Source: Ignavibacteriota bacterium (GTDB lineage: Bacteria; Bacteroidota; Ignavibacteria; UBA10030; UBA6906). From it: a stretch of 64,000 nt of DNA. Positions within the stretch are counted from its first letter, which is position 1. Each line of letters begins with the position of its first letter. The position numbers and the translations under genes were made by a program. The DNA is taken from the NCBI GenBank assembly GCA_016707525.1, contig JADJHP010000006.1, positions 1-64,000 on the forward strand, written 5' to 3'. Under the pieces are notes generated by a model that saw only the letters and a program-made list of their open reading frames with translations, did not search any database and was not told the DNA's origin. Below are positions 27,268-37,600 of the stretch, one piece after another.

Positions 27268-27744
27268 CGTCGGCATGCGGCTGCAGGAGGGCCCGTGGGG
27301 TGGAGGGAACCAGTTCGGTTCCTCCCTTGCGGCGTTCCTGCGCGCCCGGGGCATCCAGGTGATCTTCGATCTGCACCATCCCGCGATCGATGTGATCCTG
27401 CTGACCGAGCCGCGCGGCGACCTGCGCACGTCCGCATTCACCGATGATGACATTGCGTATTACCAGTCCCGTACCGGCCACCGCGCCGTGGTCATCCACC
27501 GCGTCAATGAGTGCGATGAACGGAAAGCCACAACGGCGTCGGGGGGGGGGGAAGGTGCGTGCCGCGGGGGCGGGGCGTACCGGGCGCAACAAAGCCCACG
27601 GGGGGGGGGGGGGTGAGCCTGTCTGGGGGACGGTTCTGACGTCCCTATGCTGACCGCATGTGCGGACAGTATCTCGATCTCTTTGTTACGCTTCTCAAGC
27701 AGCGCCAGGACTCCTTTGTGCACACTCTACCGGAGGCGGGATGA
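27257..27744 (+). pseudogene. Glycosyltransferase gene with lost middle (poly-G junction)
   Basis: The N-terminus (27257 to about 27535) reads as the start of a GT-B glycosyltransferase: GGGNQFGSSLAAFLRARGIQ and AVVIHRVNECDERK are typical. From 27541 the sequence becomes G-rich, with an 11-G run at 27541-27551 and a 14-G run at 27600-27613, and coding sense is lost. From about 27656 another frame reads CGQYLDLFVTLLKQRQDSFV and stops at 27742-27744, overlapping the next ATG. That looks like the true C-terminus. The central donor-binding part, probably 200 residues or more, is missing. Poly-G runs are typical of failed two-colour sequencing reads, so an assembly fault is more likely than real decay. 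Confidence 0.65.
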
Positions 27745-28877
27745 TGGATGCCATGACCGCCATGCGGGGTGAACGGCTGCCGATGCGTACGTGGGTGCAG
27801 ACTACTGTGGCCGATCTTCCGGGATTCATCGATCGGTTGCGCGTGTCCGACACCCCTGCACGCTATCTCCCCGCAACCGCGGGTGTACTCCCGACCGGGG
27901 CAGCGATCGGCCTGGGCTATACGGCCCTGGCGGTGAAGCTGCATGTCCTCCTCGGTACGTGGGAACGGATGACGGAGGGTGAGCGGGAAGCGCATGTGGG
28001 ATCCATCCGCTCGTATCAGACCGAAGCCCCGTCGCCGGAAAGCTACTGGGGAAGCGGTGCATTCGTGGATGCCCCACTGGTCGACTCTCTCGTCCGGAGC
28101 ACATCGCTTTCGCCGAGTCCGGTGCAACAGGTGAGTACCATACGCAACGCCGTTCGTGCCGAAAGCAAACAGGCGATCGCATCGCTCATCCAGGTCGGTG
28201 CCTCTCCGCGCTTCCGCTATACAGATCTTCCGGATTCCGTGGAGGGGGTACGGTTCTTCCTGGAGAGTTTCGACTGGCAAACACCATGGAGTGCCGGAGG
28301 TCAGGCCTCCGCGCTTGCGATGCTGCTGGCTTCAGGCCACGGCGCTGCGCCGCATGAAGCGGAAGCACAGCTCCTCGGGACCGTCCGCAGGTTCTTCCGG
28401 GCCCTGATGGATCCTACGACCGGTGCCTACTTCAGTGGGCCGAGGCCGGACCACGGACACCTGGTGAACGGGGCCATGAAGGTGCTGACCGCCCTGGATT
28501 GGCTCGGCGAACCCGTGCATGCACCGGAACGGTTGATCGATACATGCCTTGCTGCACTCCCCTCGCACGAAGGTTGCCACCTTGTGGATGCTGCCTATGT
28601 GCTGCACCAGTGCAGGCAGAGGACCGATCACCGCGCCACGGACGTGCGTGACTATGCCCGGGCGCTGCTGGAGATGATCAGGCTGCATCACAATCCGGAC
28701 GGAGGTTTCTCGTACTGGATCGGGAAGAGCCAGACATCGTACTATGGCGTCCCGATCACGTCAGGCATGCCGGTTAGCGACATCCATGGAACCGTTTTGC
28801 TGACCTGGGCACTGGCCATGGTCCTCTTGCTGATCGGCGATGACCATGCACCGCTCCTGGGAATGATCCGACCGTGA
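27741..28877 (+). CDS. Alpha/alpha-toroid protein of unknown function
   Basis: The 378-residue protein appears entirely helical. The C-terminal half has repeats like those of prenyltransferase/terpenoid-cyclase toroids: YFSGPRPDHGHLVNGAMKVL, GCHLVDAAYVLHQCRQR and NPDGGFSYWIGKSQTSYYG. The catalytic DxDD motif of cyclases is not seen. Proteins of this kind occur in polysaccharide and glycosylation clusters with no known activity. The ATG at 27741 follows GGAGGCGGG and overlaps the upstream stop. The next gene starts seven bases downstream of the stop. Confidence 0.6.
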   Translation: MMDAMTAMRGERLPMRTWVQTTVADLPGFIDRLRVSDTPARYLPATAGVLPTGAAIGLGYTALAVKLHVLLGTWERMTEGEREAHVGSIRSYQTEAPSPESYWGSGAFVDAPLVDSLVRSTSLSPSPVQQVSTIRNAVRAESKQAIASLIQVGASPRFRYTDLPDSVEGVRFFLESFDWQTPWSAGGQASALAMLLASGHGAAPHEAEAQLLGTVRRFFRALMDPTTGAYFSGPRPDHGHLVNGAMKVLTALDWLGEPVHAPERLIDTCLAALPSHEGCHLVDAAYVLHQCRQRTDHRATDVRDYARALLEMIRLHHNPDGGFSYWIGKSQTSYYGVPITSGMPVSDIHGTVLLTWALAMVLLLIGDDHAPLLGMIRP

Positions 28878-28884
28878 AGGGACT

Positions 28885-29997
28885 ATGACGACGCAGCTCC
28901 ATACCGAAGTGCCATACTCGCGGCTCTACCTTGTGGGCGATAATGCCCCCTGGGTCCTGTCCGAAGAGGCGCGTTCCGTGCAGGCTGTTGCAGCCCGTCT
29001 CGGCATCCAGGCCGAGGTCGTTGCCGACGTGACGTCCATACGGCAACAGTGCATCTTCTTCATCAGCCGGTACGCCATGTTCCAAACGATCGAACACGAC
29101 AGGGCCAACCGGCTTGCGTTCGCCTATTTCCATGGGACACCGGGCACCGGATACCCGGAATTCGACGACATGTTCCAGCGATTGTCGTTCTGGCATCCAC
29201 GCATCAGCAGGGTGCATGTCAGCTACTCCGAGATGGAAGAAGTGATGGCGCGGACCGGGATGGACCGTGCGAAGATCCACCGCATACCGCTGGCGGTCGA
29301 GTTGGACCTGTTCCGGATGCGGACCTCCATCGACCGGGCGGGGTCGCGCGCAGCGCTCGGTATCCCCCGGGATGCGTTCGTGGTGGGTTCATTCCAGAAG
29401 GACGGGAATGGCTGGGGCGACGGGTTCGAGCCGAAACTCATCAAGGGCCCGGACATTTTCCTGAAGGCGATCGATGGTGTGCGCGACCGGATCCCCGGCC
29501 TCATGGTACTGCTCACGGGGCCGGCGCGGGGGTACATGAAGCGCGGCCTCGAACAGTTGCATGTGCCGTACAAGCATGTGCAGGTCGACAGATATCAGGA
29601 TGTGGCAGCGTGCTATCACGCGATCGATGCCTATGTCGTGGCGTCGCGGCAGGAAGGTGGGCCCAAGGCCATCCTCGAATCGATGGCCTGCGGCGTGCCG
29701 CTGGTGACGACACGGGTCGGCCAGGCGATCGATCTGGTGCACCACGGGGTCAATGGATGGATGACCGCTCCTGAAGATGCGAACCATCTCGCCGCGGGCA
29801 TTCTTGCGATCCACCATGATCCCCGCGCGTGGGAAACGATCGCCCTGAACGGACGCCTGACCGCCGAGGCGAACTCCTATGAACGGCAATCGTCGCTCTG
29901 GCACAGGTTCTTTGACGGGTTCGTTGTTCCCGTTCCGCGTCACGGAACGAGGATGATGGGGGGGAACATCCAGACCACCGAACGGAGGATGCCGTGA
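28885..29997 (+). CDS. GT4 family glycosyltransferase
   Basis: The 370-residue GT-B enzyme has a C-lobe with the retaining GT4 signature: VASRQEGGPKAILESMACGV (the E-x7-E motif) and PLVTTRVGQAIDLVHHGVNG. The N-lobe is compact. It has no membrane helix, so it acts in the cytoplasm on a nucleotide sugar and probably a glycan acceptor. Its stop overlaps the following GTG start (GTGA), and GGAGG before that start shows coupling. Confidence 0.85.
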   Translation: MTTQLHTEVPYSRLYLVGDNAPWVLSEEARSVQAVAARLGIQAEVVADVTSIRQQCIFFISRYAMFQTIEHDRANRLAFAYFHGTPGTGYPEFDDMFQRLSFWHPRISRVHVSYSEMEEVMARTGMDRAKIHRIPLAVELDLFRMRTSIDRAGSRAALGIPRDAFVVGSFQKDGNGWGDGFEPKLIKGPDIFLKAIDGVRDRIPGLMVLLTGPARGYMKRGLEQLHVPYKHVQVDRYQDVAACYHAIDAYVVASRQEGGPKAILESMACGVPLVTTRVGQAIDLVHHGVNGWMTAPEDANHLAAGILAIHHDPRAWETIALNGRLTAEANSYERQSSLWHRFFDGFVVPVPRHGTRMMGGNIQTTERRMP

Positions 29998-31079
29998 GTC
30001 CGCACCCTCAGCCCCGTCGTCAGGTCCGGAAGGTCGAACACGGCCGTCTCACATACTATCTGGAGGCGGCGACCGCGGAGTTCTGGGATCATCATTGGTC
30101 CGGCGCTCTCAACCGGCAGTCCTATGCGGAGGCCGAAGCCGGGCAGCTCGCATGGTTCGAAGAGCCGTTCACACGGTACCTGCCTGCAACCGGGACGATC
30201 CTGGAGGCAGGGTGTGGCATCGGTCAGTATGTGGTTGCGCTGCGGAGGCGCGGTTACAATGTGGTCGGTGTTGAATGGGCGGCGCGTACGGTCGAACATG
30301 TCCGGAGCATCTTCCCGGGGATCCCCGTAACGTCAGGCGACGTGACGGCACTCGATGTGCCGGACGGTGCCTACAGCGGATACGTCTCTCTCGGTGTGAT
30401 GGAACACCGCCGTGAAGGTCCGGAGCCATTCCTCCGTGAGGCGCATCGCGTTCTGTCGCCCGGCGGTGTCGCCATGATCTCCGTGCCTCACTTTCATCCA
30501 CTTCGCCGGCTGAAGGGGATGGTCGGCGCGTATGGCGGCGACGCATCGGACCTGGGGTTCTATCAATATGCATTCCGTGCCCAGGAGTTCGCCTGGTTCA
30601 TCCGTGAAGCGGGGTTCGAGATCGTTGAAATGCGCGGCTACGATGGCATCAAGGGGGTGAAAGATGAACTGGGCTTCGTACGGTCGCTGCTCTCTCACCC
30701 GCGATACGGCATTGCCGTGCGCCGTTTCCTCGGATCGAGCAGCGTCGTCGAGAGGACATTCGGGCACATGATGTTGTTCGTTTGCCGCAAGCCACAGCCT
30801 GCCGCTACGCCATCCGGGCCTGAACAGCCTGCGCCACTCCGTGTGGAAACCCCTGTGACGTCCGGTGCGCACCTCGGGGTCTTCCTGACCCGGGGCATGT
30901 CGCTCGCCGCGTGGGATGAGGTCGGCATGCTGGAACGGGAAATGGCCCTCTATCGCCGGTTGTCTGTCCCGTGGAATGAAGGTCACGCTGGTAAGCTATG
31001 GCGGTTCCGAAGAGATGGCCTATGGTCCGAGGTTCCCGGGGATCAGCATATGCGCCAACACCGGCGGCTTGTCCCCTGA
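29994..31079 (+). CDS. Methyltransferase-GT4 fusion, 5' portion (frameshifted)
   Basis: Residues 1-265 are a class I methyltransferase: ILEAGCGIGQYVVALRRRGY (motif I), YVSLGVMEHRREGPEPFLRE and RVLSPGGVAMISVPHFHP. After a Pro-rich linker (QPAATPSGPEQPAPL), a GT4 N-lobe begins at GVFLTRGMSLAAWDEVGMLE. At about 30968-30970, a CCC run, the frame is lost. Removing one C gives a continuous reading into the next segment (RLSVRGMKVTLVSYGG). The last ~35 codons to 31079 are out of frame. The full gene would be methyltransferase-GT4-methyltransferase-GT2. Confidence 0.75.
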   Translation: MSPHPQPRRQVRKVEHGRLTYYLEAATAEFWDHHWSGALNRQSYAEAEAGQLAWFEEPFTRYLPATGTILEAGCGIGQYVVALRRRGYNVVGVEWAARTVEHVRSIFPGIPVTSGDVTALDVPDGAYSGYVSLGVMEHRREGPEPFLREAHRVLSPGGVAMISVPHFHPLRRLKGMVGAYGGDASDLGFYQYAFRAQEFAWFIREAGFEIVEMRGYDGIKGVKDELGFVRSLLSHPRYGIAVRRFLGSSSVVERTFGHMMLFVCRKPQPAATPSGPEQPAPLRVETPVTSGAHLGVFLTRGMSLAAWDEVGMLEREMALYRRLSVPWNEGHAGKLWRFRRDGLWSEVPGDQHMRQHRRLVP

Positions 31080-33129
31080 AGAGTATGAGCGATCCATCGA
31101 ACACGTGCATGCAAGCGCTCTCTCCACGGTGCAGGTGTTCCGGTCCAACCAGACCAACGGCGCAGATGTCGCGTTGCGCGTTGCCCGGCACTTCGGACGC
31201 CCCATGGTCGCGCGCTGCGGATACCTCTGGTCGGCATTCGCTGGCCGCGAATCCGGCAACGATTCTGCCGCAGCACACCATGCCCGGGCGATCGAAGAGG
31301 CGGTATTCTCCGGAGCCGCCCGCATCGTGGTGACAACACCCACCATGGCGGCCGACGTTGCAGCCCGGTTGCCTCAGGTGGCTGGCAAGGTTTTGGTCAC
31401 CCCGAACTACGTCGACACGGACCTGTTTGCCCCCTCCGGGGGAACCGAGAAGAAATGGGATCTGCTGTTCATCGGCCGGTTGAACGAGCAGAAGAACATT
31501 CCGTTGTTGCTCGACGTCGTGCATGCTCTCCCGATCCGTGCCGCGATCATCGGTCAGGGCCCCCTGGACGCCGCATTGCGCGCCCATCCCGCATCCGCCA
31601 GCGGCAAAGTTGATTGGCTCGGGCGCGTACCCTCGGAGCAGCTCCCCGGGTACATGCACCGCAGTAAGGTCTTCGTCCTGCCGTCGCACTTCGAAGGGCA
31701 CCCGAAGGCTCTGCTCGAAGCGATGGCCGCGGGTATGCCGGTCGTCGGGACGGATGTCCCCGGTATCGCCGATGTGATACGCCATGAACAGACCGGCCTG
31801 CTGGCGGCGGCAGATACCGTCGCTCTTGCCACGGCGATCGTTCGCCTGTTGAGCGACGCTCCATTTGCGCGGAGGCTTGGTGAGGCGGCCCGGGCACACA
31901 TCGTGGACGTGTGCGGCATCGGGAAGATCGTGGATCGTGAGGTGGCGTTCCTGAACGATATCGTGGCAGGACCCGGCAGTACAAATCTGGCAGTGAAGCC
32001 GCAGGAGAGCATCGAGCAAGGGTTGGACCGGCTGGACGAGTCGGCGTGCATCGATGCGATCGGAGGATATCTGGCACGCCGCGCCCGTGGCCTCCCTCCC
32101 GAAGATGGCCTCCGGCTGTTGTTCGGTGTCGAAGACCGGCTCTATCCGGTCGAGGGGGAGCTCGCCGTCCGCTATGGCGGCGGAGTGCACACGAAACACC
32201 GCCATATGAGATACCATGACTTCTTCGTGGACCGTGTGCACCGGGGTGAGAAGGTGCTGGATGTCGGCTGTGGCATCGGGGCTGTGGCACATGATGTGGC
32301 TGAGCGGAGCGGCGCAACGGTCACCGGGATCGATCTCAGCGAACAGAATATCGCCACCGCCCGTGCCCGCTATGCGCATGAGCGTGTCACCTACGTGGCA
32401 GGAGACGCGCTGCAGCTCCGCTCCACGGGCGCCGTGGATGTGATCATCCTGTCGAACGTGCTCGAACATATTGCCGGTCGTCCCGGGTTCCTCCGGGAAT
32501 TGATACGGCTGTCGACGCCGCACCGGGTGCTCATCCGGGTGCCCTTGTTCGAACGCGACTGGCGGATCCCGTTGCGCAGGGAACTCGGTGTGGAATATCG
32601 GCTGGACCCGACGCACGAAACCGAGTATACATTGGAATCGTTCGCGGCGGAGATGCGCGAGGCCTGTCTGCGTGTCACACACCAGGAAGTGCGTTGGGGC
32701 GAGGTGTGGGCGGAATGTGAGCCGGTGGCGGCTGCCGTGGCCCCGCGCGTCAGTGTCGTGATGTCCACCTGCAACAACAGCGCATTCCTGCCGCTGGCCC
32801 TGGAAAGTATTGCGCAGCAAACGTTCAAGGATTTCGAATGGATCGTTGTGGATGATGGTTCGACGGATGATACCGCTGCGATCCTCGCCCGGTACGCCGA
32901 TCCGCGCATGCGGTCGATCGTGCACACTGAACGGCAGGGGCTGACACGTTCGCTCAATGAGGCGATCGCGCAGTGCCGCGGTACCTACATCGCCCGGATG
33001 GACGGTGACGATGTGGCGCTGCCCGAGCGGTTGGCGAAGCAGGTCGCGTTCCTCGACACCCATCCCTCGATCGGCCTATTGGGAACAGGGTTCATGTACA
33101 TCGACGGCAGCAATGCCGTGCAGGGGTAG
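30976..33129 (+). CDS. GT4-methyltransferase-GT2 multidomain segment
   Basis: This segment of about 717 residues continues the preceding gene. GT4 (about 1-345) shows WDLLFIGRLNEQKNIPLLLD, SHFEGHPKALLEAMAAGMPV and VVGTDVPGIADVI. A second methyltransferase (about 390-580) has VLDVGCGIGAVAHDVAERSG and VIILSNVLEHIAGRPGF. A GT2 domain starts at RVSVVMSTCNNSAFLPLALE, with VVDDGSTDDTAAI and the metal site RMDGDD. The frame stops at TAG 33127-33129, inside the GT2 domain. The flanking bases read on in other frames, so the stop is probably an artefact. Confidence 0.8.
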   Translation: MKVTLVSYGGSEEMAYGPRFPGISICANTGGLSPEEYERSIEHVHASALSTVQVFRSNQTNGADVALRVARHFGRPMVARCGYLWSAFAGRESGNDSAAAHHARAIEEAVFSGAARIVVTTPTMAADVAARLPQVAGKVLVTPNYVDTDLFAPSGGTEKKWDLLFIGRLNEQKNIPLLLDVVHALPIRAAIIGQGPLDAALRAHPASASGKVDWLGRVPSEQLPGYMHRSKVFVLPSHFEGHPKALLEAMAAGMPVVGTDVPGIADVIRHEQTGLLAAADTVALATAIVRLLSDAPFARRLGEAARAHIVDVCGIGKIVDREVAFLNDIVAGPGSTNLAVKPQESIEQGLDRLDESACIDAIGGYLARRARGLPPEDGLRLLFGVEDRLYPVEGELAVRYGGGVHTKHRHMRYHDFFVDRVHRGEKVLDVGCGIGAVAHDVAERSGATVTGIDLSEQNIATARARYAHERVTYVAGDALQLRSTGAVDVIILSNVLEHIAGRPGFLRELIRLSTPHRVLIRVPLFERDWRIPLRRELGVEYRLDPTHETEYTLESFAAEMREACLRVTHQEVRWGEVWAECEPVAAAVAPRVSVVMSTCNNSAFLPLALESIAQQTFKDFEWIVVDDGSTDDTAAILARYADPRMRSIVHTERQGLTRSLNEAIAQCRGTYIARMDGDDVALPERLAKQVAFLDTHPSIGLLGTGFMYIDGSNAVQG

Positions 33130-33493
33130 AGCCGGTGTTCGCCACCGATGGCGAGATCAGGGCGGCCTGCTGGTGCGCACAACTGCTTCGGCCATGGGAC
33201 CGTCATGGTGCGGCGCGACGTGCTGGAACGTGTGGGGGGATATGACGAGACATACCGGTTCGCTCAGGACTATGATCTCTGGCTCAGGATCGCGGAGCAG
33301 TGCGAGGTGGCGAACCTCTCGGAGTTCCTGTACTGCTGGCGCAAGAGCGGTTCGAGCGTCAGCGCGACCATGCCGGCGAACAGGAGCAGTATGCCGCCGG
33401 GCAAAGGCCTCGGCCATCACGCGGGGGATCCTCCCGGTTCCGGCCTCACACACGTTCACAACCGTGCAATCCGCCGCAGGAGTACCGGTATGA
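33130..33493 (+). pseudogene. GT2 C-terminal segment scattered over three frames
   Basis: The end of the GT2 domain can be followed only by changing frame. GVEPVFATDGEIRAA runs after 33122, and HNCFGHGTVMVRRDVLERVG runs from about 33178 (with YDETYRFAQDYDLWLRIAEQ). GEQEQYAA lies near 33376, and KASAITRGILPVPASHTFTT then runs to the stop at 33491-33493. That stop overlaps the next ATG as ATGA, as at other junctions here. At least four indels in 300 bases of otherwise conserved sequence point to poor consensus quality. Confidence 0.6.
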
Positions 33494-34590
33494 TCGACCA
33501 GAGACATCCGGACTTCAAGAATACACCGGTTGCTCCGGGGCGCCCTGGGATGCACTACGCCCCCACCGATCCCGGAGCCGCACCGCAGGTGTCCATCGTG
33601 ACGCCGTTCTTCAACACGGGGAGAGAGTTCGCCGAGACCGCGCACAGTGTGTTCGGGCAGTCGTTCCAGCAGTGGGAGTGGATCATCGTGAACGATGCGT
33701 CCACGGACCGCTCATCGCTGGCGATGCTCGACGGCTACCGGGGGCGCGACGAGCGTATCCGCGTGATCGACCATACGGAGAATCGCGGGCTGAGCGCTGC
33801 GCGCAATACCGGCTGGCGGGCGGCCCGGTCGGAGTACATCGTTCTGTTGGACAGCGATGACCTGCTCGAGCCGACCGCGGTGGAGAAGTGGTTCTGGCAT
33901 CTTGCCACGTTCCCTGAACACGCGTTCGTGAAGGGATTCGGTGTCGGTTTCGGAGCACAGGAATACCTCTGGCAGCGGGGCTTCCACGAGAACGAGGCGT
34001 TCCTCGAAGAGAACATCGTGGATGCGACATCCATGATACGGCGTTCGGTCCTGGAGCAGGTCGGCGGGTTCGACGAATCGACACGGGGAGGGCTTGAAGA
34101 TTGGGATCTCTGGCTGCACGCCTCCCTGGGATACTGGGGCAGCACGGTGCCGGAGTTCCTGAACTGGTACAGGCGGCGTGCGCAGCACACGGACCGCTGG
34201 TCGAACCTGGAAGTATCAGCCCGTGCGGCGTTCAGGGACGCCCTGCGCTCGCGATACCCGCATCTCTGGGAAGGCGGATTCCCCAGGATCACATCGGCAA
34301 CCGTCGGTGCCTACGCTCCCATGCATGATGACTTCCCTGCGGCGAACCGGCTCGTGAAGCCCGGCCGCCGCCTGCTCATGATCGTTCCGTGGTTCGCCAT
34401 GGGCGGGGCGGACAAGTTCAATGGTGATGTGATCGGCGAAGTGCGGCACAACGGGTGGGAGGTAACGGTTGCGAGCACGACGGAGGGAGACCATTCGTGG
34501 CTTGCCGAGTTCAGCCGCCTGACACCGGATATCTTCCCCTGGAGCACTTCCTCCGGTTGGCAGACTATCCGCGCTTCCTGGCGTACCTGA
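33490..34590 (+). CDS. GT2-GT4 glycosyltransferase, 5' part of a giant gene (frameshifted)
   Basis: The ATG at 33490 has AGGAG upstream and overlaps the previous stop. Residues 35-270 are a GT2 domain: QVSIVTPFFNTGREFAETAH, IIVNDASTDRSSLAMLDGY, VLLDSDDLLEPTAVEKWFWH (DxD-type metal site) and GGLEDWDLWLHASLGYWGS. A GT4 N-lobe begins at RRLLMIVPWFAMGGADKFNG. The frame fails at about 34540 (CCCCTGG). A different frame then reads LEHFLRLADYPRFLAYLIAS to about 34670, and a third takes over at 34688. The gene would then run on to 39862. Confidence 0.75.
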   Translation: MIDQRHPDFKNTPVAPGRPGMHYAPTDPGAAPQVSIVTPFFNTGREFAETAHSVFGQSFQQWEWIIVNDASTDRSSLAMLDGYRGRDERIRVIDHTENRGLSAARNTGWRAARSEYIVLLDSDDLLEPTAVEKWFWHLATFPEHAFVKGFGVGFGAQEYLWQRGFHENEAFLEENIVDATSMIRRSVLEQVGGFDESTRGGLEDWDLWLHASLGYWGSTVPEFLNWYRRRAQHTDRWSNLEVSARAAFRDALRSRYPHLWEGGFPRITSATVGAYAPMHDDFPAANRLVKPGRRLLMIVPWFAMGGADKFNGDVIGEVRHNGWEVTVASTTEGDHSWLAEFSRLTPDIFPWSTSSGWQTIRASWRT

Positions 34591-34687
34591 TCGCCTCGCG
34601 CGACATCGACACGGTGATGGTCACGAATTCGGAACTCGGGTACAAGCTTGTCCCGTACCTGCGTTCAGGTTCCCCGGGTGAGCGTTC

Positions 34688-37600
34688 GTGGACTACTGCC
34701 ACATGGAAGATGAGGAGTGGAACAACGGCGGTTATCCACGACAGGCGGTACAGATGCAGGAAGTCCTGGACCTGAATATCACCTCGTCGGCATACCTGCG
34801 GGATTGGGAGATACGCCGCGGGGGCGATCCCTCCCGGATCGAAGTATGCACCACCAACATCGACACACGGCTCTGGCAGCCCGACCCGTCGGCGCGGGCA
34901 CGTCAGCGTGCGGCCCTTGGTGTCGAGGATGGACTTCCGGTCATTCTCTTCTCGGGAAGGATCGTTGCGCAAAAACAGCCAGCGGTGCTGCTGGAGGCCA
35001 TCCGGCTGCTCCATGCCAGAGGTGTTCCGTTCCTGGCCTCGTTGCGGGTGATAGCGATCCTCGAACGATTGGTAGCGGATCCTGCCTTGCGTGCGCGCCT
35101 CGGAACGTCAGCCCGCCGGCGGGTCGAGCAGCATTTTTCCCTGCACCACATGGGTGAGCGCATGATCGCTCTGTTCGAGCATGCCCGCCAGCTTCGCACC
35201 ACGAAGCCCCGCACGTCGGTGGCGATCGGCCTCGGACGTTCCACTGCCCTCGAAGCGTTGGAAAGCCATCGTAACCGTCCGAACCGCTGGTGGTACACCG
35301 GCGTTACCGATGCCGCCGAAGAAGTGATCCGGCTGGTGAAGGAGGCCCTCGGGAAGGATGACCACGCGACTGCACTCGTCCATCTCCGCGCACTGCGTGC
35401 AATGTTCGTCCGTGCCGAAGACAAGGCGCGCGTGGCGATGATCGACACCCGGATCGCCGAGATCGAAGGTCTGCCTGCCGCAGGGGCGCCGCCGCGGGAG
35501 GATGCGCCACTCGTCTCCGTGATCATCCCGTGCTATGCACAAGCGCAGTACCTCCGGGAAGCAATGGAGAGTGTGCTCGCGCAGACATACTCGCGGTGGG
35601 AGATGATCGTTGTGAATGATGGCAGTCCGGACAATGCTTCTGATGTTGCCCGGGCGTTCATGGCCGATCACCCTGACCGCGCCGTGCGTCTTCTCGAGCG
35701 GCCCAACCACGGGGTCTCGAACGCCCGGAATGCCGGCGCCCGTGCGGCAACGGGGGACTTTCTCGTTCCGCTTGATGCGGACGACCGGATCGCGCCGGGG
35801 TTCATCGCGACATGCCTTGCGGCGTTCCGATCGGCGCCGGAGGCCGGATTTGTGTATACCCATATCAGGCGATTCGGACTTGTGAACGAGGTGTTCGTGC
35901 TGCCGTCATTCGACGCACAGACGGTCGTTCACAAGGACAACACGATCGCGATCTGCGCCTTGATCCGCCGGGCCATGTGGGACCAGGTTGGCGGGTACAA
36001 TGAAGCTATGCGCGAAGGATATGAGGATTGGGATTTCTGGGTGGGTTGCATCGAGAAGGGATGGGTCGGGGTGCGCATTCCGGAACCGCTCTTTGAGTAC
36101 CGGATCAAGCCGACAGGGACGAACACCAGCGCCAACCGGCGGAGGATGGACCTCATCGCGCGTATCGTCATGAATCATCCTTCATTGTACGAACAGTCAA
36201 CAAGAACGTGGGCAGAACAGCACGTGAGTGGAACGAGCATCGATCGGCCCGGGAACATCCAGCCCCTCAGGATCGCCTATCTGATCCACAGCATTCAGGG
36301 CGTGACGGGAGGGAACCAGACCCTGCTGCATCATGCGAACTCGATGGTGAATCTGGGTCATGACGTCACGATCGTGACCTATTCAGAGCCTCCGGAGTGG
36401 ATCGCAGTGCACGCCCGGGTCGTCCGCGTTCCCGTCAGCATGCCACTCGCGGCAGGTGTCCCTGCCGTGGATGCCGTGATCGCAACATACTTCCTGAATG
36501 CCTTCGAACTGGAACGAGTCACCGCATCGGTGAAGATCTACTTCGCACAGGGGGACCAGTTCATCTTCGGCGACACGCCGGGCACGGCGGGCGGGCCGGC
36601 GGCGGCGCAGGTCCGACAGATGCGCGACATGTCGGCTGCGTCGTACCGATTGGCAGGGGTACAGGTCGTGGCGAATTCCCGGACGCTCCAGAGGAAGATC
36701 CGCGCACATGGCGGCGAGACGATCGAAGACATCGTGCCCGTGTGTGTGGACCACGCGATCTTCCATCCCCTCCCGCATCCCGCAGAGAAGGTGCTGCCCC
36801 GCATCCTGATCGTCGGGCCGGACAGCACAGGGACAGCGTTGGAGCCGTTGACATTCAAGGGGATCGGCGACATCCGTGAGGCGCTCACGGCCCTGCGTGC
36901 GGAAGGCGAACGCTTTGAGATCGTGAGGATCTCCAACACGCCCCCGGAGATCTTTCGTGATGTGGAGTGTGAGTTCCATCAGGCACCGCCGGATGAGGAG
37001 AAGACCCGCTTGTTCGGAACGGCCGACATTCTGGTGTATGCTTCGCATTATGATTCCTGTCCGCGTCCGCCGCTGGAGGGAATGGCCGCCGGGTTGGCGG
37101 TGGTATGCACCGCTACGGAGGGAGCAGCGGAATATTGTGTGCAGGGCAAGAACGCCCTGCTCGTCACCCCCGCCCGGCCGCAGGAACTTGCAGCCGCGGT
37201 GCGTGCAGTGTTGCACGACGGCGATCTTCGTCGGCGCCTGCGGGATGGCGGGCGTGCGACCGCGGATGAACGTCCGGCGGACCGCGAATGGAGCACCATG
37301 CTCTCCCTGATCGCACGCGCGCTCCCTGCAGGAAGTGCGAACAGATCATCAGTTCATTCCGCCCGGAATGAGAATGCCGTGACGTGTGTCGTCGTTCCGC
37401 AGGATGTGACCGACGGCCGATCGTACGCCAGGCTCGTCAACAACACATGGCGGGAATCGGGTGACGGGCCTTTGTGCGTGATCCGGGATGGCGTTGCAGG
37501 CGCAGCGGGATGGCAGGAGAGGCTGTGCGCGGTCCTTCAGGCGGAACCCGCATGTGCAGCAGTTGCTCCTTCGGTGCTTTCAGGATCTGACGTCCAGGGG

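Noticed and set aside
27541..27613. Possible G-quadruplex or regulatory G-rich element
   Set aside because: The runs interrupt a coding gene and coincide with loss of its middle part, so an artefact is more likely than a functional element.
30805..33063. Long minus-strand open frame opposite the glycosyltransferase fusion
   Set aside because: The plus strand carries clear GT4, methyltransferase and GT2 motifs. The minus reading is low in known patterns and rich in Arg, His and Pro.
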